Of a stretch of 64,000 bases of DNA, positions 18,099-27,858 are shown piece after piece. The first letter of the stretch is position 1, and each line of letters starts with the position of its first letter. The notes under the pieces were generated by a model that searched no databases, was not told the origin of the DNA, and worked only from the letters and a program-made list of their open reading frames with translations. The DNA comes from Candida dubliniensis CD36. Its lineage: Eukaryota > Ascomycota > Pichiomycetes > Serinales > Debaryomycetaceae. The DNA is taken from contig NC_012861.1 in assembly GCF_000026945.1 (NCBI RefSeq), positions 1,240,001 to 1,304,000 on the forward strand, written 5' to 3'. Made by a program: the position numbers and the translations under genes.

Positions 18099-19703
18099 TC
18101 ATGTACAAATATATATTTTTCTATATGTACTAGCATGATTAAAAATATTCGATACCAAGTCAGTATCGATATCCTTATACAAATTAACAGAAAATAATGC
18201 AACAAGAAACCCTCCACTTCTCAAGTAAACATCTGAATACCTCTTGTCCACCCCTGTGCTTTTTTTCTTAACAAGTACAGAATTGTTCCTGAAAAATGGC
18301 AATAATATTCCTCGATTATAGAAAGAATTTCCTCTCAAATTCTTGTATTCTATCCCAAATTCTGACATGAATGCCTTGTAGTGAATAGAACTTTCAAAAT
18401 GCTGAGTCGTAAAGTTAGTACCATAAAAGCCAATAACCCGTGTCATAAATTCATCATGTACGTTTTTGCGTTTGGTCAATTTATTAAAGTGTTGGAACGA
18501 TTCTGCCTCCACATTATCTGCATAACTTGGAAACAATTCTTTTGCTATCAGGTATGGCTCGGCGATTCTTATTTCAAGAATATAAACCAATTCAAACTGA
18601 TAATTCGTTGCCAAAATCCTACACAACACTGATCCTGCTTTCTTCAAAGATCCCACCGAGAATAAAAACTGCCACAAGTCTCTTTCTTTGATAAGTGCAT
18701 TCGAATGCCCCTCGTTTTCAAGTTCGTTTGAAGCAGTACCCAGTTTAATGCTACTGGGACCATACTTTATAAAGCGGTAATTATTGTTCTGTGAGTAACG
18801 TCCACCGGATCCGTCTTTCTCGAAAACCAAAGAAGATTTACTGCTAGTTGCTCTACCAATTTGCTTTTGCAAGTCTTTTAAGTCCTCATTCACATACACA
18901 AAATCTGTATTGTTGGTTCTTGCAGAGTATCCACTAAACTTGAACATTATTTCTGACAAAGGGGTTTCTAACAAACTCATAATTTCTTTACTTGCAGATG
19001 CTAACACTGAACAATTTTCCTCATTAAAGTTGTCCTTTGAAAATCTGTCAAATATTGATAAAATACCCACCACCTCTTGCGTGGATGTAACTAAGGGAAC
19101 TCCACACCAAAAACGGATATACGGAGAACTAGTAACCAATGGGTTAGCTCGAGTCCTCCAATCCTTTGTGGCATCCAATAACAAAAAATACCCCTGTGAG
19201 AGTATGGCATGCGAGTCAATTGCAATACATCTTGGCACGTAGCTAGTATTTAACATGATTTCAATTTTAAAGTGACACTTGTAGTTGTCAATCATCGACA
19301 ATGCCACTCCTGGTACTTGGAAGGTTTTCCGCAACTTTGAAAGAGACCGTTTGAAAATTGCCAATTCATGCCAATGCGGTAATTCAATAAACTGTGATAC
19401 AGCATTTAACCTTGACGGTTCATTGTAACTCTCGGGAGGTTTCATGTAACCGCTATTTGGCATACACGGAGGACACGGAACTTTGGACAAATTCCACTTT
19501 CCTTTTGAGTAGGCATCGATAAAGTGCGATTTAGTCAGTATAATGGGTGTTAGCAGCAAATCTTTAGATGAAGTGGCTATTAAGTTTATCTTTGGTGTTT
19601 TTAAAATATTCAAATGTGAGGAATTTGAAGCAGTTCCTGTAATTGGCAGTTTTCTAAACTTTTTGTTTTGGTGGCTTGCATCTCTGGAACTTCTACCAAT
19701 CAT
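18099..19703 (-). CDS. GAF-domain protein of unknown function, 534 aa
   Basis: Residues ~100-260 look like a GAF domain: LNAVSQFIELPHWHEL start, a central block ending HAILSQGYFLLLDATKDWR, then PYIRFWCGVPLVTSTQEVVGILSIFDR, which is the typical late GAF strand set. This arrangement is seen before kinase domains in fungal hybrid histidine kinases, but there is no kinase or receiver domain here. The C-terminal half (~340-534) may hold a second, degenerate GAF-like fold ending GGFLVALFSVNLY. It starts with ATG at 19703 (MIGRSSRDASHQ). I cannot assign a named orthologue. Function could be sensing a small ligand or scaffolding, but this is inference. Confidence 0.7.
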   Translation of the reverse strand: MIGRSSRDASHQNKKFRKLPITGTASNSSHLNILKTPKINLIATSSKDLLLTPIILTKSHFIDAYSKGKWNLSKVPCPPCMPNSGYMKPPESYNEPSRLNAVSQFIELPHWHELAIFKRSLSKLRKTFQVPGVALSMIDNYKCHFKIEIMLNTSYVPRCIAIDSHAILSQGYFLLLDATKDWRTRANPLVTSSPYIRFWCGVPLVTSTQEVVGILSIFDRFSKDNFNEENCSVLASASKEIMSLLETPLSEIMFKFSGYSARTNNTDFVYVNEDLKDLQKQIGRATSSKSSLVFEKDGSGGRYSQNNNYRFIKYGPSSIKLGTASNELENEGHSNALIKERDLWQFLFSVGSLKKAGSVLCRILATNYQFELVYILEIRIAEPYLIAKELFPSYADNVEAESFQHFNKLTKRKNVHDEFMTRVIGFYGTNFTTQHFESSIHYKAFMSEFGIEYKNLRGNSFYNRGILLPFFRNNSVLVKKKSTGVDKRYSDVYLRSGGFLVALFSVNLYKDIDTDLVSNIFNHASTYRKIYICT

Positions 19704-20006
19704 GAGATCTGATGTTCTTGATTCTCAAAAAATGAAAAAAAGAGGTCGTGGAACTAAAACCCTATAGTATATTCAATCTGATAGAATTGTTTCGACAAAC
19801 CAACTAGGTTCTTTAAAGAAAAAAGTGGTTGCAAGTGTATAAGATCGTGGTTCTTGCAATCTTCTAGTCTATAGATGTATAGAAAATACCGCTTTTTTTA
19901 AAAAATTGTTTTTTTTTTTTTTTGCAACATTCAAAAGTTATGCAATAGTCTCCGCTATTAAACAGCATATAGTATCATTTTTATTATGCTCCCAATTCTA
20001 TACAGC

Positions 20007-20846
20007 TTATTTAGCATCTTCCATGTTGACATCCTTGTCCTTATCGTTATTGTTTTCTTTGCTTTCATCAATCTTTTCCAAATCCGTACTACTTTCTGCT
20101 TTAACTCTATCTGCGGTCTCTCTTTCCTGTCTGGCCTTCTCTTCTTCCAACGATAACCTCAATGCCATTGCCAAATCTGGATCCATGTTTGGATCAATGA
20201 TATCTCCAGCACCACCGGCACCACCAAAGAAATCCATATCACCACCTGAGCCTCCAGCACCGAATCCACCGTCCTCTACTAAAATAGGGGAAGAAGCAAC
20301 AACCTCATACAATAATCTCGGCCCTGGAGATACTGTAACAAGATGTGAATTATCGTGGTTATTTATAGTTGACTGGAATCTTTCTAACTTGGCGGTGTTG
20401 ACGCCCTCTTCACCAAAATTTATGATGTCTACAGCCACATTATTCTTCTTCATTTTTTTAGCTAATTTTTCCAATTCTTTCTCAGATTCCTTTATTGGAC
20501 TTCCAACAAATATAATGATTCTTTGCTGTTGGACCTTATTTTGACGGTGTTTCAACGCCAATGCAGCCACTTGGATTCCACTCGAAAAGTTATTTTCACC
20601 TTGAATTTTTGTTTCATGAACTCCAGCCAATATTTTACCAAAATCAGTAGTCAAAGTCGATAAAACTTGGGGACCACTACCACCATAGGCTAATAATCCA
20701 ACTGTATTCTCAGGGTTTGAGTTAATTTTATTTTGGAAAATAAATTCTGTTGCAGTTAATTGAGCTTCGTATCTAGATGTCAAAAAATCGCCATTCCTCA
20801 TATACTCTGAGTTGTCAATGGCAATCATAGTAGCCTCAAGAACCAT
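20007..20846 (-). CDS. RPN10: 26S proteasome ubiquitin receptor Rpn10, 279 aa
   Basis: An N-terminal von Willebrand A domain (about 1-190) begins MVLEATMIAIDNSEYMRNGD, as in all Rpn10/S5a proteins. It includes VGLLAYGG and IIIFVGSPIKESEKEL. After a glycine-rich linker (GGFGAGGSGGDMDFFGG) comes a single ubiquitin-interacting motif at about 222-236, DPDLAMALRLSLEEE. The tail is acidic and Lys-rich, rather like the S. cerevisiae protein with one UIM. Rpn10 sits in the 19S regulatory particle and binds polyubiquitin. It starts with ATG at 20846. It is divergent from the NBL1-like gene, the same pair as YHR200W/YHR199C-A in S. cerevisiae. Confidence 0.96.
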   Translation of the reverse strand: MVLEATMIAIDNSEYMRNGDFLTSRYEAQLTATEFIFQNKINSNPENTVGLLAYGGSGPQVLSTLTTDFGKILAGVHETKIQGENNFSSGIQVAALALKHRQNKVQQQRIIIFVGSPIKESEKELEKLAKKMKKNNVAVDIINFGEEGVNTAKLERFQSTINNHDNSHLVTVSPGPRLLYEVVASSPILVEDGGFGAGGSGGDMDFFGGAGGAGDIIDPNMDPDLAMALRLSLEEEKARQERETADRVKAESSTDLEKIDESKENNNDKDKDVNMEDAK

Positions 20847-21178
20847 TTTTTATAGTATTGTATGTCTTAGAAATTGGATAAGTAGTCGAAGGAAACACTG
20901 TTTAGAATGGAAGTATTTAGTAAAACTGATTAAATTGCCACTGATTTTGAGAATCGAATCTCAAAACAATCCCCAAAAAGTTAGCAAAGAGAAAAATAAA
21001 ATTGTGTGTGTGCGTGTGTACAAATTTCCATAAACTGAAAAGACAATCTGGAAGTTTCTTATATGCAGTTTTGAATCAAAGTATTTATATTTTTTTTTTT
21101 TTTTTACCCATTCAAATTAACACAACACGTCTAGCAATTACAAATATATTAGAGTGTATTCCTGGTCTAACACAAACT

Positions 21179-21487
21179 ATGAATTATACAAAAAAACAGA
21201 AGGAGGCAATATTGAATCATCTTAGATTGGAAAGAGCAAAAGTGGCGAAACGGAATGAAATGGCCAAGAAGAAACTAGCAGACCAGACTTTCCAAAAGGT
21301 GCTACGAAGATTGAATGGAGTCAGTGTAACGTTGTGGGACATAAAATTGAAAGACATATTTCAAGTGGAAAGATCAAAGAAACTAGTTGCCAAAAACCTA
21401 GTAAGAGATGTACAAGATATGAGACGAAAACTAATACTTGACCAAAAGAAGAGTCCAGTGAAGACAACTAAAACAAGTAGTAGATAA
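21179..21487 (+). CDS. NBL1: Nbl1/Borealin N-terminal-like chromosomal passenger subunit, 102 aa
   Basis: A short, highly charged helical protein. The frame is open further upstream, but the region before 21179 is low-complexity leader. The ATG at 21179 gives MNYTKKQKEAILNHLRLERA, matching the start of the Nbl1/Borealin N-terminal helix (K-x-A-I-L-x-x-L-x-L-E). LRRLNGVSVTLWDIKLKDI fits the R-x-N-R-I-P-x-x-L-R-x-M-x-x-x-D-L portion. Borealin's helix forms a three-helix bundle with Sli15/INCENP and Bir1/survivin that targets Aurora B. The S. cerevisiae protein is 73 aa; this one carries a basic tail. Position next to RPN10 and near PPX1 matches YHR199C-A. Sequence alone would be suggestive; the context makes the call good. 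Confidence 0.75.
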   Translation: MNYTKKQKEAILNHLRLERAKVAKRNEMAKKKLADQTFQKVLRRLNGVSVTLWDIKLKDIFQVERSKKLVAKNLVRDVQDMRRKLILDQKKSPVKTTKTSSR

Positions 21488-21700
21488 CAAAATCTGATCG
21501 CCCAGTTTTACTTCCTTCACAAATCTAAAAGTATTCTGCTTTTTAGTTTCCAATTAACAACCTCACGTTTATGCAATAATTTATCTAAAAATTTTATCAA
21601 TATAATCTAAAATAACATACAAAACAATTATCTAACATCATCAGTCAGTTGAACACCAGAATTGAATGTGTACAAGTGCTTTATTTTGTTTTTGGGGAGC

Positions 21701-24700
21701 TTATGCGTCTTCAGCAATGTCATCATGGAAATATTTCCCTTCTGTAGTTTCTGCAATAATTCCTGCTCTAATACACCAATCTCCGAATGGCTCGTTGTCA
21801 TTTCTTTCCAAGCTCCATCTTTTGAACAAAGGTTTCAAAATGTTCAAAATTTCGTCCTCTTTGATGGAGTATCTATAAATCTTATTCAATCTTTGACCAT
21901 GATGACCACCTCCCAACATTAAATTATATGCTCCATATGCTTTACCGACCAATGCAACTTCAGCAACCCAAGGTCTAGCACAACCGTTCGGACAACCAGT
22001 CATTCTCATCACTATGGAATCATGTCTCAAACCATACTCCTCTAAAGCCTCTTCCAATTTGGTGATCAAAACCGGCAAGTATCTTTCAGATTCAGCCATA
22101 GCCAAACCACATGTTGGGAAGGCAACACAAGCTGCAGAAGATTTTCTTAAAGCAGAGAAATCAGTATTGTCCAATTTATACTGAGCTAACAATTTCTTCA
22201 CTTCGTCCAAATCTTGGTCAGAAACATTAGAAATAAGAATATGCTGATTACCAGTCAATCTGAATTCTCCTGATCTATTTCCTGATTTCAAGAATTCAGC
22301 AATTTTACGCAAACCAGTTTTCTGTGGTAATTCTGGAGTATTCTCAATTCTACCATTTTCAATGAATGCAGTGAAATGGTTGTATCCTAATTCATCCTTA
22401 CACCAGCCAAAATAGTCAATATTTGATTCAATTTTGAATGGTCTTGGCTCTTCAAATTTATAGCCCAACAAATCTTCAACTTTACCCTTGAAAACGTCAA
22501 CACCAAGGTCATCAATAGTATACTTCAATCTAGCATGCTTTCTGTTTGTTCTATCACCAAAGTCTCTCTGTACCAACATGATCTTTTCACAGACTATGTG
22601 AACTTGATCTTTGGATACATAACCCAACATAGATCCAGTTCTTGGATATGTCTTTTTGTTATTATGAGTCGAACCCATACCACCACCAGCTAAAACATTA
22701 AAGCCAACCACTTCATTATCTTCAACAATAGCTATCAAACCAACATCATGGGCATATACATCAACATCGTTATATGGTGGGACTGTTATAACAATCTTGA
22801 ACTTTCTAGGTAAATATGTCACCCCATATTGTGGTTCAACATCTGCCAAGACATTACCAGCAACCAAGGTTTTCTTTTTGGTTGGCCCTTCTTTACGATT
22901 CTCCCAAGCTTCTCTATAGCCAGGTTTATCACCAGGATCATCACCTTGCAACCAAATTTCATGATATGCAGTTGTCCTTGGCAACAAAAATTCAGAAATC
23001 AAGGCTCCAATTTGAGAAACTTGACCATGAACCTTGGCATTATGTGGTAAAGCTGACACCATCACATTTCTGTTAACATCTCCACAAGCAGCCAATGTAT
23101 CCATCAATGCTGAGTTCATGCCTCTGATTGCTGGCTTTAAATCGTGCTTTACTACACCATGTAATTGGAAAGTTGCTCTGGTAGTCAATTTCAATGTACC
23201 ATTACCTCTTTCATCAGCCAACTCGTCCATTTTCAAGTATTGCTCAGGTGTAGCAATACCACCTGGTAAACGAACACGTACCATAAAAGCGTAAGCTGGT
23301 TCAAGACCTTGAGCTTTGCGTTCATCTCTAACATCACGGTCGTCTTGCATATAGATACCATGGAATTTGGTCAATTGTTGGTCAACAGCAGAAATAGCTC
23401 CCGTAGATTGATCGTTTAAACCCTCAACAATTGTACCTCTAAGATAATCAGAACCTAACTTCATATCTTCGTTTGTAATTGGTTTTGGCTCTTCAACACC
23501 TTCAACATTGTCAACACCCAAGGCTGCCCAAATTTTTGGGATCCATTCATTGAACCCAGTAGAAAATCCATCTGCATCTTGGTCATCACCTAACCCAATA
23601 TCCGCCAATTCAACACCACCATAAAGCTTTAACTTGGCAAATAAGTCTTTGGCAGGTTTGTTATAGTAATGTTTGTCTTCTTTTCTTGGCCAGTATTGAG
23701 AGTCACCTAAACCAAAAACAGAAAATCTAATACCAGACAAATCCAAATCTGTGGTGTTTTTAACACCGTCCCAGAATTGTTTACCATTAGTGGGGAATTC
23801 CCCTTGTCCTGATGTTGAAGTAATAAAAACAACATTAGTTTCAGTGGGTAAATCTTCAACTGACAAATCATCCATTTGTAAAACAACTGACTTTAAACCT
23901 CTACCCAAAGCTTGTCTATTAACCTTTTTAGCAACAGCTTCTGCATTCCCTCCATCAGATGCAAATGCAACCGTCAAAGGTGGACCAGATAACCCTTGTA
24001 ACAACTGAGCAAATGACTCGTCTGCAATCTTAGATTGTTTGGTTTTTGCCTCAGTGTTGGCATTGGCTGTCAAGTTTCTAGACAACAATGGATCTTTAGA
24101 TGCCAACATAGTTAATTTATTTTCTCTTTCTAAAAAGTCCGATAACTGTTTTCTTAAATTGGAAGAATCTAATTTGAAGGCATCAGTTTCATTTTGAACT
24201 CTTGGATTGTATCTATACAATGGCCAGTATCCACTGTCGACGGCTTTCTTTGTCTCTTGTAAAACAGTTAAAGTACTATCTGATTCTCTATGATACGGCA
24301 AATAAGCCAAAACAATTGATGGACCATTGAACTTTTCTGCTTCGATAAAAGCCTGTAATACTTGAGTGTAAGATGAGTAGATGGCAACTGAGGCAACATA
24401 ACATTCCCCATAATTCATTGCATATAAACCAACATCTTTCTTACGAGAACCATTAATGGCCTTATTTGATGATTTCTCTGAATATGGCTCAGAGTCAATA
24501 ATCAACATATTTATGTTCTTTCCAGAAGTTATCACGTTGTGCACACCAGATGACCCTAAATCGTAAGACCAGGCATCTGATCCAATTAACCAATTCTTCT
24601 CTGTCCTGAAGTGTCCAGATAATGCTAACAATTCACGAGCAGTGGTAGTTGTTTCGTCGGTTTTTAGCAAGTCCACTATTTCGACTGGCAATCTATTTTC

Positions 24701-26014
24701 TACTTCACCGCTGTCTTGTATCTGCACCAACCACTGAGAAAGGAGTTCAATCAACTTACCATTATCTATTGAATGAAACTTGTTTTCCTTTATGGATTTT
24801 TGAACCAATGAAACCAAATTTTCTTGTTGTTCTTGGTCATACAAAAAGGAACCAAATCCAAATTCCGGATTGACTTCAAGACCAGCATCAGCAGCTTGGA
24901 ATTCATTCAATACTTTCAAATTGGCCAGGTTGATTTGCTGCAATACTTTAAGATAAGCCTGTTCTAAATTATGGGCTTCTGAAACGGCTTCTAAATAATT
25001 CTCATATCTCTTCTTTGAAGATTTGGTTGTCAATACTGTATTGACCTTACCAAAAGATAAGTTTTGTTTAGGGTTTTCAGATCTAGTGTTTGCCAACAAT
25101 TGTGAAACAACAGTAGCATAATCTGTAACCAAACCAAAAGTTGCAGAAACAATCTTTGTAAAGTTTTTCAAAGCCTGATACTTGGAATATTCCGAAAAAA
25201 AATCAAGCAACAATGGAGCAAACGTAACAATTGGAGTTGTAGATTGCTGCACAATCGTGATTGTTTCAACACTCGAGGGAATGATATTAAGCAAATATTG
25301 CAATTGGAAAGGTTTGTAAATTTTGATATTAATCAATAATGCATTCTCTTTCTTTGCGGCATTGATCAATTCATCATTCAATTGACCCAAAAACAAAACA
25401 GCATCTTTTTGATTCGAAGCTTTGTTCACAATTTCAAATGGTTTGACATTGAATTTCGAAACAATGGCATCCAATGACAAATTTTCTAATTTCTCTAACA
25501 ATACTCCTTCCGCTAATTTAATTGACTTCTTTGATTGATAATCTGTTGGAGCAAAAAAATGGAAAACAGAAGTGTTGAATTTGGTGGCCAAGTTGTAGGC
25601 CAAGTTTGCATACGTGAAAGCCTCTTGGGAAGTTTGCGAAACCAAAACAGGATACTGTAGATCCCTTAATGCGGTAACAATTGCGTAATCAAAATTATTC
25701 AACTCAACGTGAGAAACTATCTTGTTTGTTTGGAAAACTTCAGATGAAAATGATGGTAAGTTCTTCAAAAGAGTGATACCATCAGTGGTGACAGTGACAA
25801 CTTCTGTTTCAGCATCCTCATCTTCAACGTTGTTCAATTGTGATACATATTCTTGTACACTAGAATATGGTTCATTTGAGTTCAACAATGTGATTTTTTC
25901 CAGAAACAAGTTTGTAAATGATGACTCAACGGATTTGGCAGGTTGTGTGACAAACACAGTACCTCCAATATTTTTCACTACTCTTGCAATAGCTTCTTCC
26001 TGATGTAAACTCAT
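21701..26014 (-). CDS. ECM17: Sulfite reductase beta subunit (Ecm17/Met5), 1437 aa
   Basis: The siroheme enzyme that reduces sulfite to sulfide in sulfate assimilation. The N-terminal ~650 residues are a pyruvate:ferredoxin-oxidoreductase-like region. A flavodoxin domain follows from about 680 (VAFASDGGNAEAVAKKV, STSGQGEFPTNG, FGLGDSQYW). Then come two ferredoxin-like half-domains and siroheme/Fe4S4 domains, with LKLTTRATFQLHGV as substrate-side motif. The four cluster cysteines are present: C1296-X5-C1302 in ACVAFPTCGLAMAES and C1341-X3-C1345 in GCPNGCARPW. The length matches S. cerevisiae Met5 (1442). It starts with ATG at 26014. A CACGTG Cbf1-type site lies about 190 bp upstream, as expected for a sulfur-regulon gene. 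Confidence 0.97.
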   Translation of the reverse strand: MSLHQEEAIARVVKNIGGTVFVTQPAKSVESSFTNLFLEKITLLNSNEPYSSVQEYVSQLNNVEDEDAETEVVTVTTDGITLLKNLPSFSSEVFQTNKIVSHVELNNFDYAIVTALRDLQYPVLVSQTSQEAFTYANLAYNLATKFNTSVFHFFAPTDYQSKKSIKLAEGVLLEKLENLSLDAIVSKFNVKPFEIVNKASNQKDAVLFLGQLNDELINAAKKENALLINIKIYKPFQLQYLLNIIPSSVETITIVQQSTTPIVTFAPLLLDFFSEYSKYQALKNFTKIVSATFGLVTDYATVVSQLLANTRSENPKQNLSFGKVNTVLTTKSSKKRYENYLEAVSEAHNLEQAYLKVLQQINLANLKVLNEFQAADAGLEVNPEFGFGSFLYDQEQQENLVSLVQKSIKENKFHSIDNGKLIELLSQWLVQIQDSGEVENRLPVEIVDLLKTDETTTTARELLALSGHFRTEKNWLIGSDAWSYDLGSSGVHNVITSGKNINMLIIDSEPYSEKSSNKAINGSRKKDVGLYAMNYGECYVASVAIYSSYTQVLQAFIEAEKFNGPSIVLAYLPYHRESDSTLTVLQETKKAVDSGYWPLYRYNPRVQNETDAFKLDSSNLRKQLSDFLERENKLTMLASKDPLLSRNLTANANTEAKTKQSKIADESFAQLLQGLSGPPLTVAFASDGGNAEAVAKKVNRQALGRGLKSVVLQMDDLSVEDLPTETNVVFITSTSGQGEFPTNGKQFWDGVKNTTDLDLSGIRFSVFGLGDSQYWPRKEDKHYYNKPAKDLFAKLKLYGGVELADIGLGDDQDADGFSTGFNEWIPKIWAALGVDNVEGVEEPKPITNEDMKLGSDYLRGTIVEGLNDQSTGAISAVDQQLTKFHGIYMQDDRDVRDERKAQGLEPAYAFMVRVRLPGGIATPEQYLKMDELADERGNGTLKLTTRATFQLHGVVKHDLKPAIRGMNSALMDTLAACGDVNRNVMVSALPHNAKVHGQVSQIGALISEFLLPRTTAYHEIWLQGDDPGDKPGYREAWENRKEGPTKKKTLVAGNVLADVEPQYGVTYLPRKFKIVITVPPYNDVDVYAHDVGLIAIVEDNEVVGFNVLAGGGMGSTHNNKKTYPRTGSMLGYVSKDQVHIVCEKIMLVQRDFGDRTNRKHARLKYTIDDLGVDVFKGKVEDLLGYKFEEPRPFKIESNIDYFGWCKDELGYNHFTAFIENGRIENTPELPQKTGLRKIAEFLKSGNRSGEFRLTGNQHILISNVSDQDLDEVKKLLAQYKLDNTDFSALRKSSAACVAFPTCGLAMAESERYLPVLITKLEEALEEYGLRHDSIVMRMTGCPNGCARPWVAEVALVGKAYGAYNLMLGGGHHGQRLNKIYRYSIKEDEILNILKPLFKRWSLERNDNEPFGDWCIRAGIIAETTEGKYFHDDIAEDA

Positions 26015-26553
26015 TAGAACTCTAGTAATATTTTATATATTAAAGTAGTTAGTCTATTTCCAGAAAGACCTTTTAAGCAAAAAAAATTTTTTTTTGGGTC
26101 AATTTAGCTTTGGATCTATCATGGTATATATGGGTTAATGTTAGTCAACCATCTTAGTGGAGATGATACAGTTATGTACAGGCTGAAAATATATTGCGAC
26201 CTGGCACGTGAGTAATGCGTAATATAAAAAATTGTTCCTTTGATTGGTTTAAGTATACGAGCACAGTGAAATTTGAGAAATTCTCACATGTGGATAATCA
26301 GCAATTTCCACGGCGGGATTTGAGAAAAAAAAAAAAAAAACAGATTTGCAGCAAATCCTATCAAAACTGTAATGTTACAACATTGCCAATGTTAAGCTAA
26401 AACCAAGAATCTATATACAAACCCCGTTAATGGGAACCAAACAAGAAATCATTAATTGTGAAATCCCATGAATCGTTTAACATTAAATAATACAGACCAA
26501 TATATATATATATACATATATCTGTAACTATACACTTGTCTGTTTTGTGACTG
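26015..26553. other. ECM17 promoter region and 3' flank of the next minus-strand gene
   Basis: 539 bp. It contains A/T-runs, a CACGTG site at 26205-26210, an A-run at about 26325-26340 and an AT-alternating stretch near 26500-26525. The 61-codon frame at 26215-26400 has no recognisable content and is judged chance. Confidence 0.55.
26205..26210. promoter_or_regulatory. CACGTG (Cbf1-type E-box) upstream of ECM17
   Basis: A palindromic CACGTG lies 191 bp before the ECM17 start. Cbf1 binds this core in Candida, and sulfur-assimilation genes are among its known targets. Position and target class fit; occupancy is inferred. Confidence 0.45.
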
Positions 26554-27702
26554 TTAGCGACGTCTATTCGGAGCCCGTTTCCAAGCAGCGTGATCTTTTG
26601 GTCGGTAATTTAGCGTGCCAATACAAGAAGTATAGGGCACTAAATGGTTATATGCTTCTTTACCGTTAGTAGGTGATTTAATGTTTGTATACGCTTTGTA
26701 AACACTGAGGGGAGTCCATTCAACATCTCTATCTGACTTTTTCCTAATAGATTTGGGTATTTCTGGCGGGAGGAGAGATTTCCCATTGAGAAACATATCT
26801 TGTATAACAAATTCCTCTCGTATCGTTTTCCTCACGGCATCACTGACTGTTTTTGGCTCCAAATTCGCCACTCGTACATTAATTGTGTTCAAAAGGTTAA
26901 CTGATACGCCCGATTCGTCATTTGGCCATTCATATATTGGCGAAGTAACAAAATCCTCATAGTTGGAAATCACGTGACAAGGAGATTTAACTAACAGTAG
27001 AACCAGAACCAGCAGTGTGGTTGTTGTTGTGACGGTGGCGGCGGTATTGACTTGTGCTGGACTTTGATTTATCAAGTCAGCATTATCTTCGTTGTACATG
27101 TAAGATTGGGGCTGAAATTGCTCTATAGGTATACCGGTTTCCTGCAATTCGTGCTGTAGTAGTAACAAATCGTGCTCACAGTTTTCCGAGCTGAATAAGT
27201 TTGTTGCTGCATTTTCAAACTCTTTATTTGAATCTATATCTCCTATGCTGTTGTTGTTTTCCTTTTCAAGTACATTCTCAAGGAATGTCGAGTAGTCAAT
27301 ACTCTCTTGAAATGCCAATTCTTCTGATGATTTGTTGTAGTGGTTATAAGTTGCATTTGTATGATGAGTACTCTGTTCTACAATCCCTATAAGATCGGTT
27401 GTGTCGGTATCATACTCGGAAGAAAACGAGGGCCTTAGCAGCTGATGTGTTTGGTTTGAAATGGCAGGTGATACGTCTATTTCGCTGTTTTCAAACGCAT
27501 GTGCTGTTAAACTGTGACAGGTCAAGTATTCTAATTCTGAATTTGTGAAGTCAACGTGCGGTTGATTATTCGGTATTTCATTTGGTGCTTCCTCAAGTAT
27601 ATTACTAATGTTATCAGGCTTAATACTACTAGTTCTTTCCAAGCTTTGGTTAGAAATTGTATACTCTTGTAAATTCAATTCATCATCAAAATTTAGCACC
27701 AT
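26554..27702 (-). CDS. Unrecognised protein with basic, conserved-looking C-terminus, 382 aa
   Basis: I do not recognise this protein. The ATG at 27702 (MVLNFDDELNLQEYTIS) is preferred over the open frame beginning at a GTG at 27747. Residues 1-~240 are Asn/Ser/Glu-rich and probably disordered, followed by a Thr-rich and Leu/Val-rich patch (TTTTTLLVLVLLLV, about 225-240) that could be a short hydrophobic segment. The last ~100 residues look folded or conserved: EEFVIQDMFLNGKSLLPPEI, VEWTPLSVYKAYTNI, and the basic end HAAWKRAPNRRR. A strong branch-point/acceptor pair about 160 bp upstream suggests a spliced 5' leader. No function is proposed. Confidence 0.65.
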   Translation of the reverse strand: MVLNFDDELNLQEYTISNQSLERTSSIKPDNISNILEEAPNEIPNNQPHVDFTNSELEYLTCHSLTAHAFENSEIDVSPAISNQTHQLLRPSFSSEYDTDTTDLIGIVEQSTHHTNATYNHYNKSSEELAFQESIDYSTFLENVLEKENNNSIGDIDSNKEFENAATNLFSSENCEHDLLLLQHELQETGIPIEQFQPQSYMYNEDNADLINQSPAQVNTAATVTTTTTLLVLVLLLVKSPCHVISNYEDFVTSPIYEWPNDESGVSVNLLNTINVRVANLEPKTVSDAVRKTIREEFVIQDMFLNGKSLLPPEIPKSIRKKSDRDVEWTPLSVYKAYTNIKSPTNGKEAYNHLVPYTSCIGTLNYRPKDHAAWKRAPNRRR

Positions 27703-27858
27703 TTTCTTCCCCAAAGAAAACAACCAAACTAAAATAGACCAGCTCACTGTTTGTTATTTTCTTCTCTGTTGAATTCGTTGATGCAAGGACTGACTACCAC
27801 CAAGCTAAACTGTTCAAAACTTCAAAAAGTTTAATCCAAATAGTGATAGTGGTAACAA

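Noticed and set aside
20935..20945. PACE-like (Rpn4) proteasome element upstream of RPN10
   Set aside because: AGTGGCAAT has only 7 of 9 matches to GGTGGCAAA and the Candida Rpn4 motif differs; too weak to list.
26664..26670. TACTAAC on the reverse strand inside the unknown gene 26554-27702
   Set aside because: The surrounding frame is open and protein-like, and the only nearby GT donor would give an intron shorter than any known in this clade.
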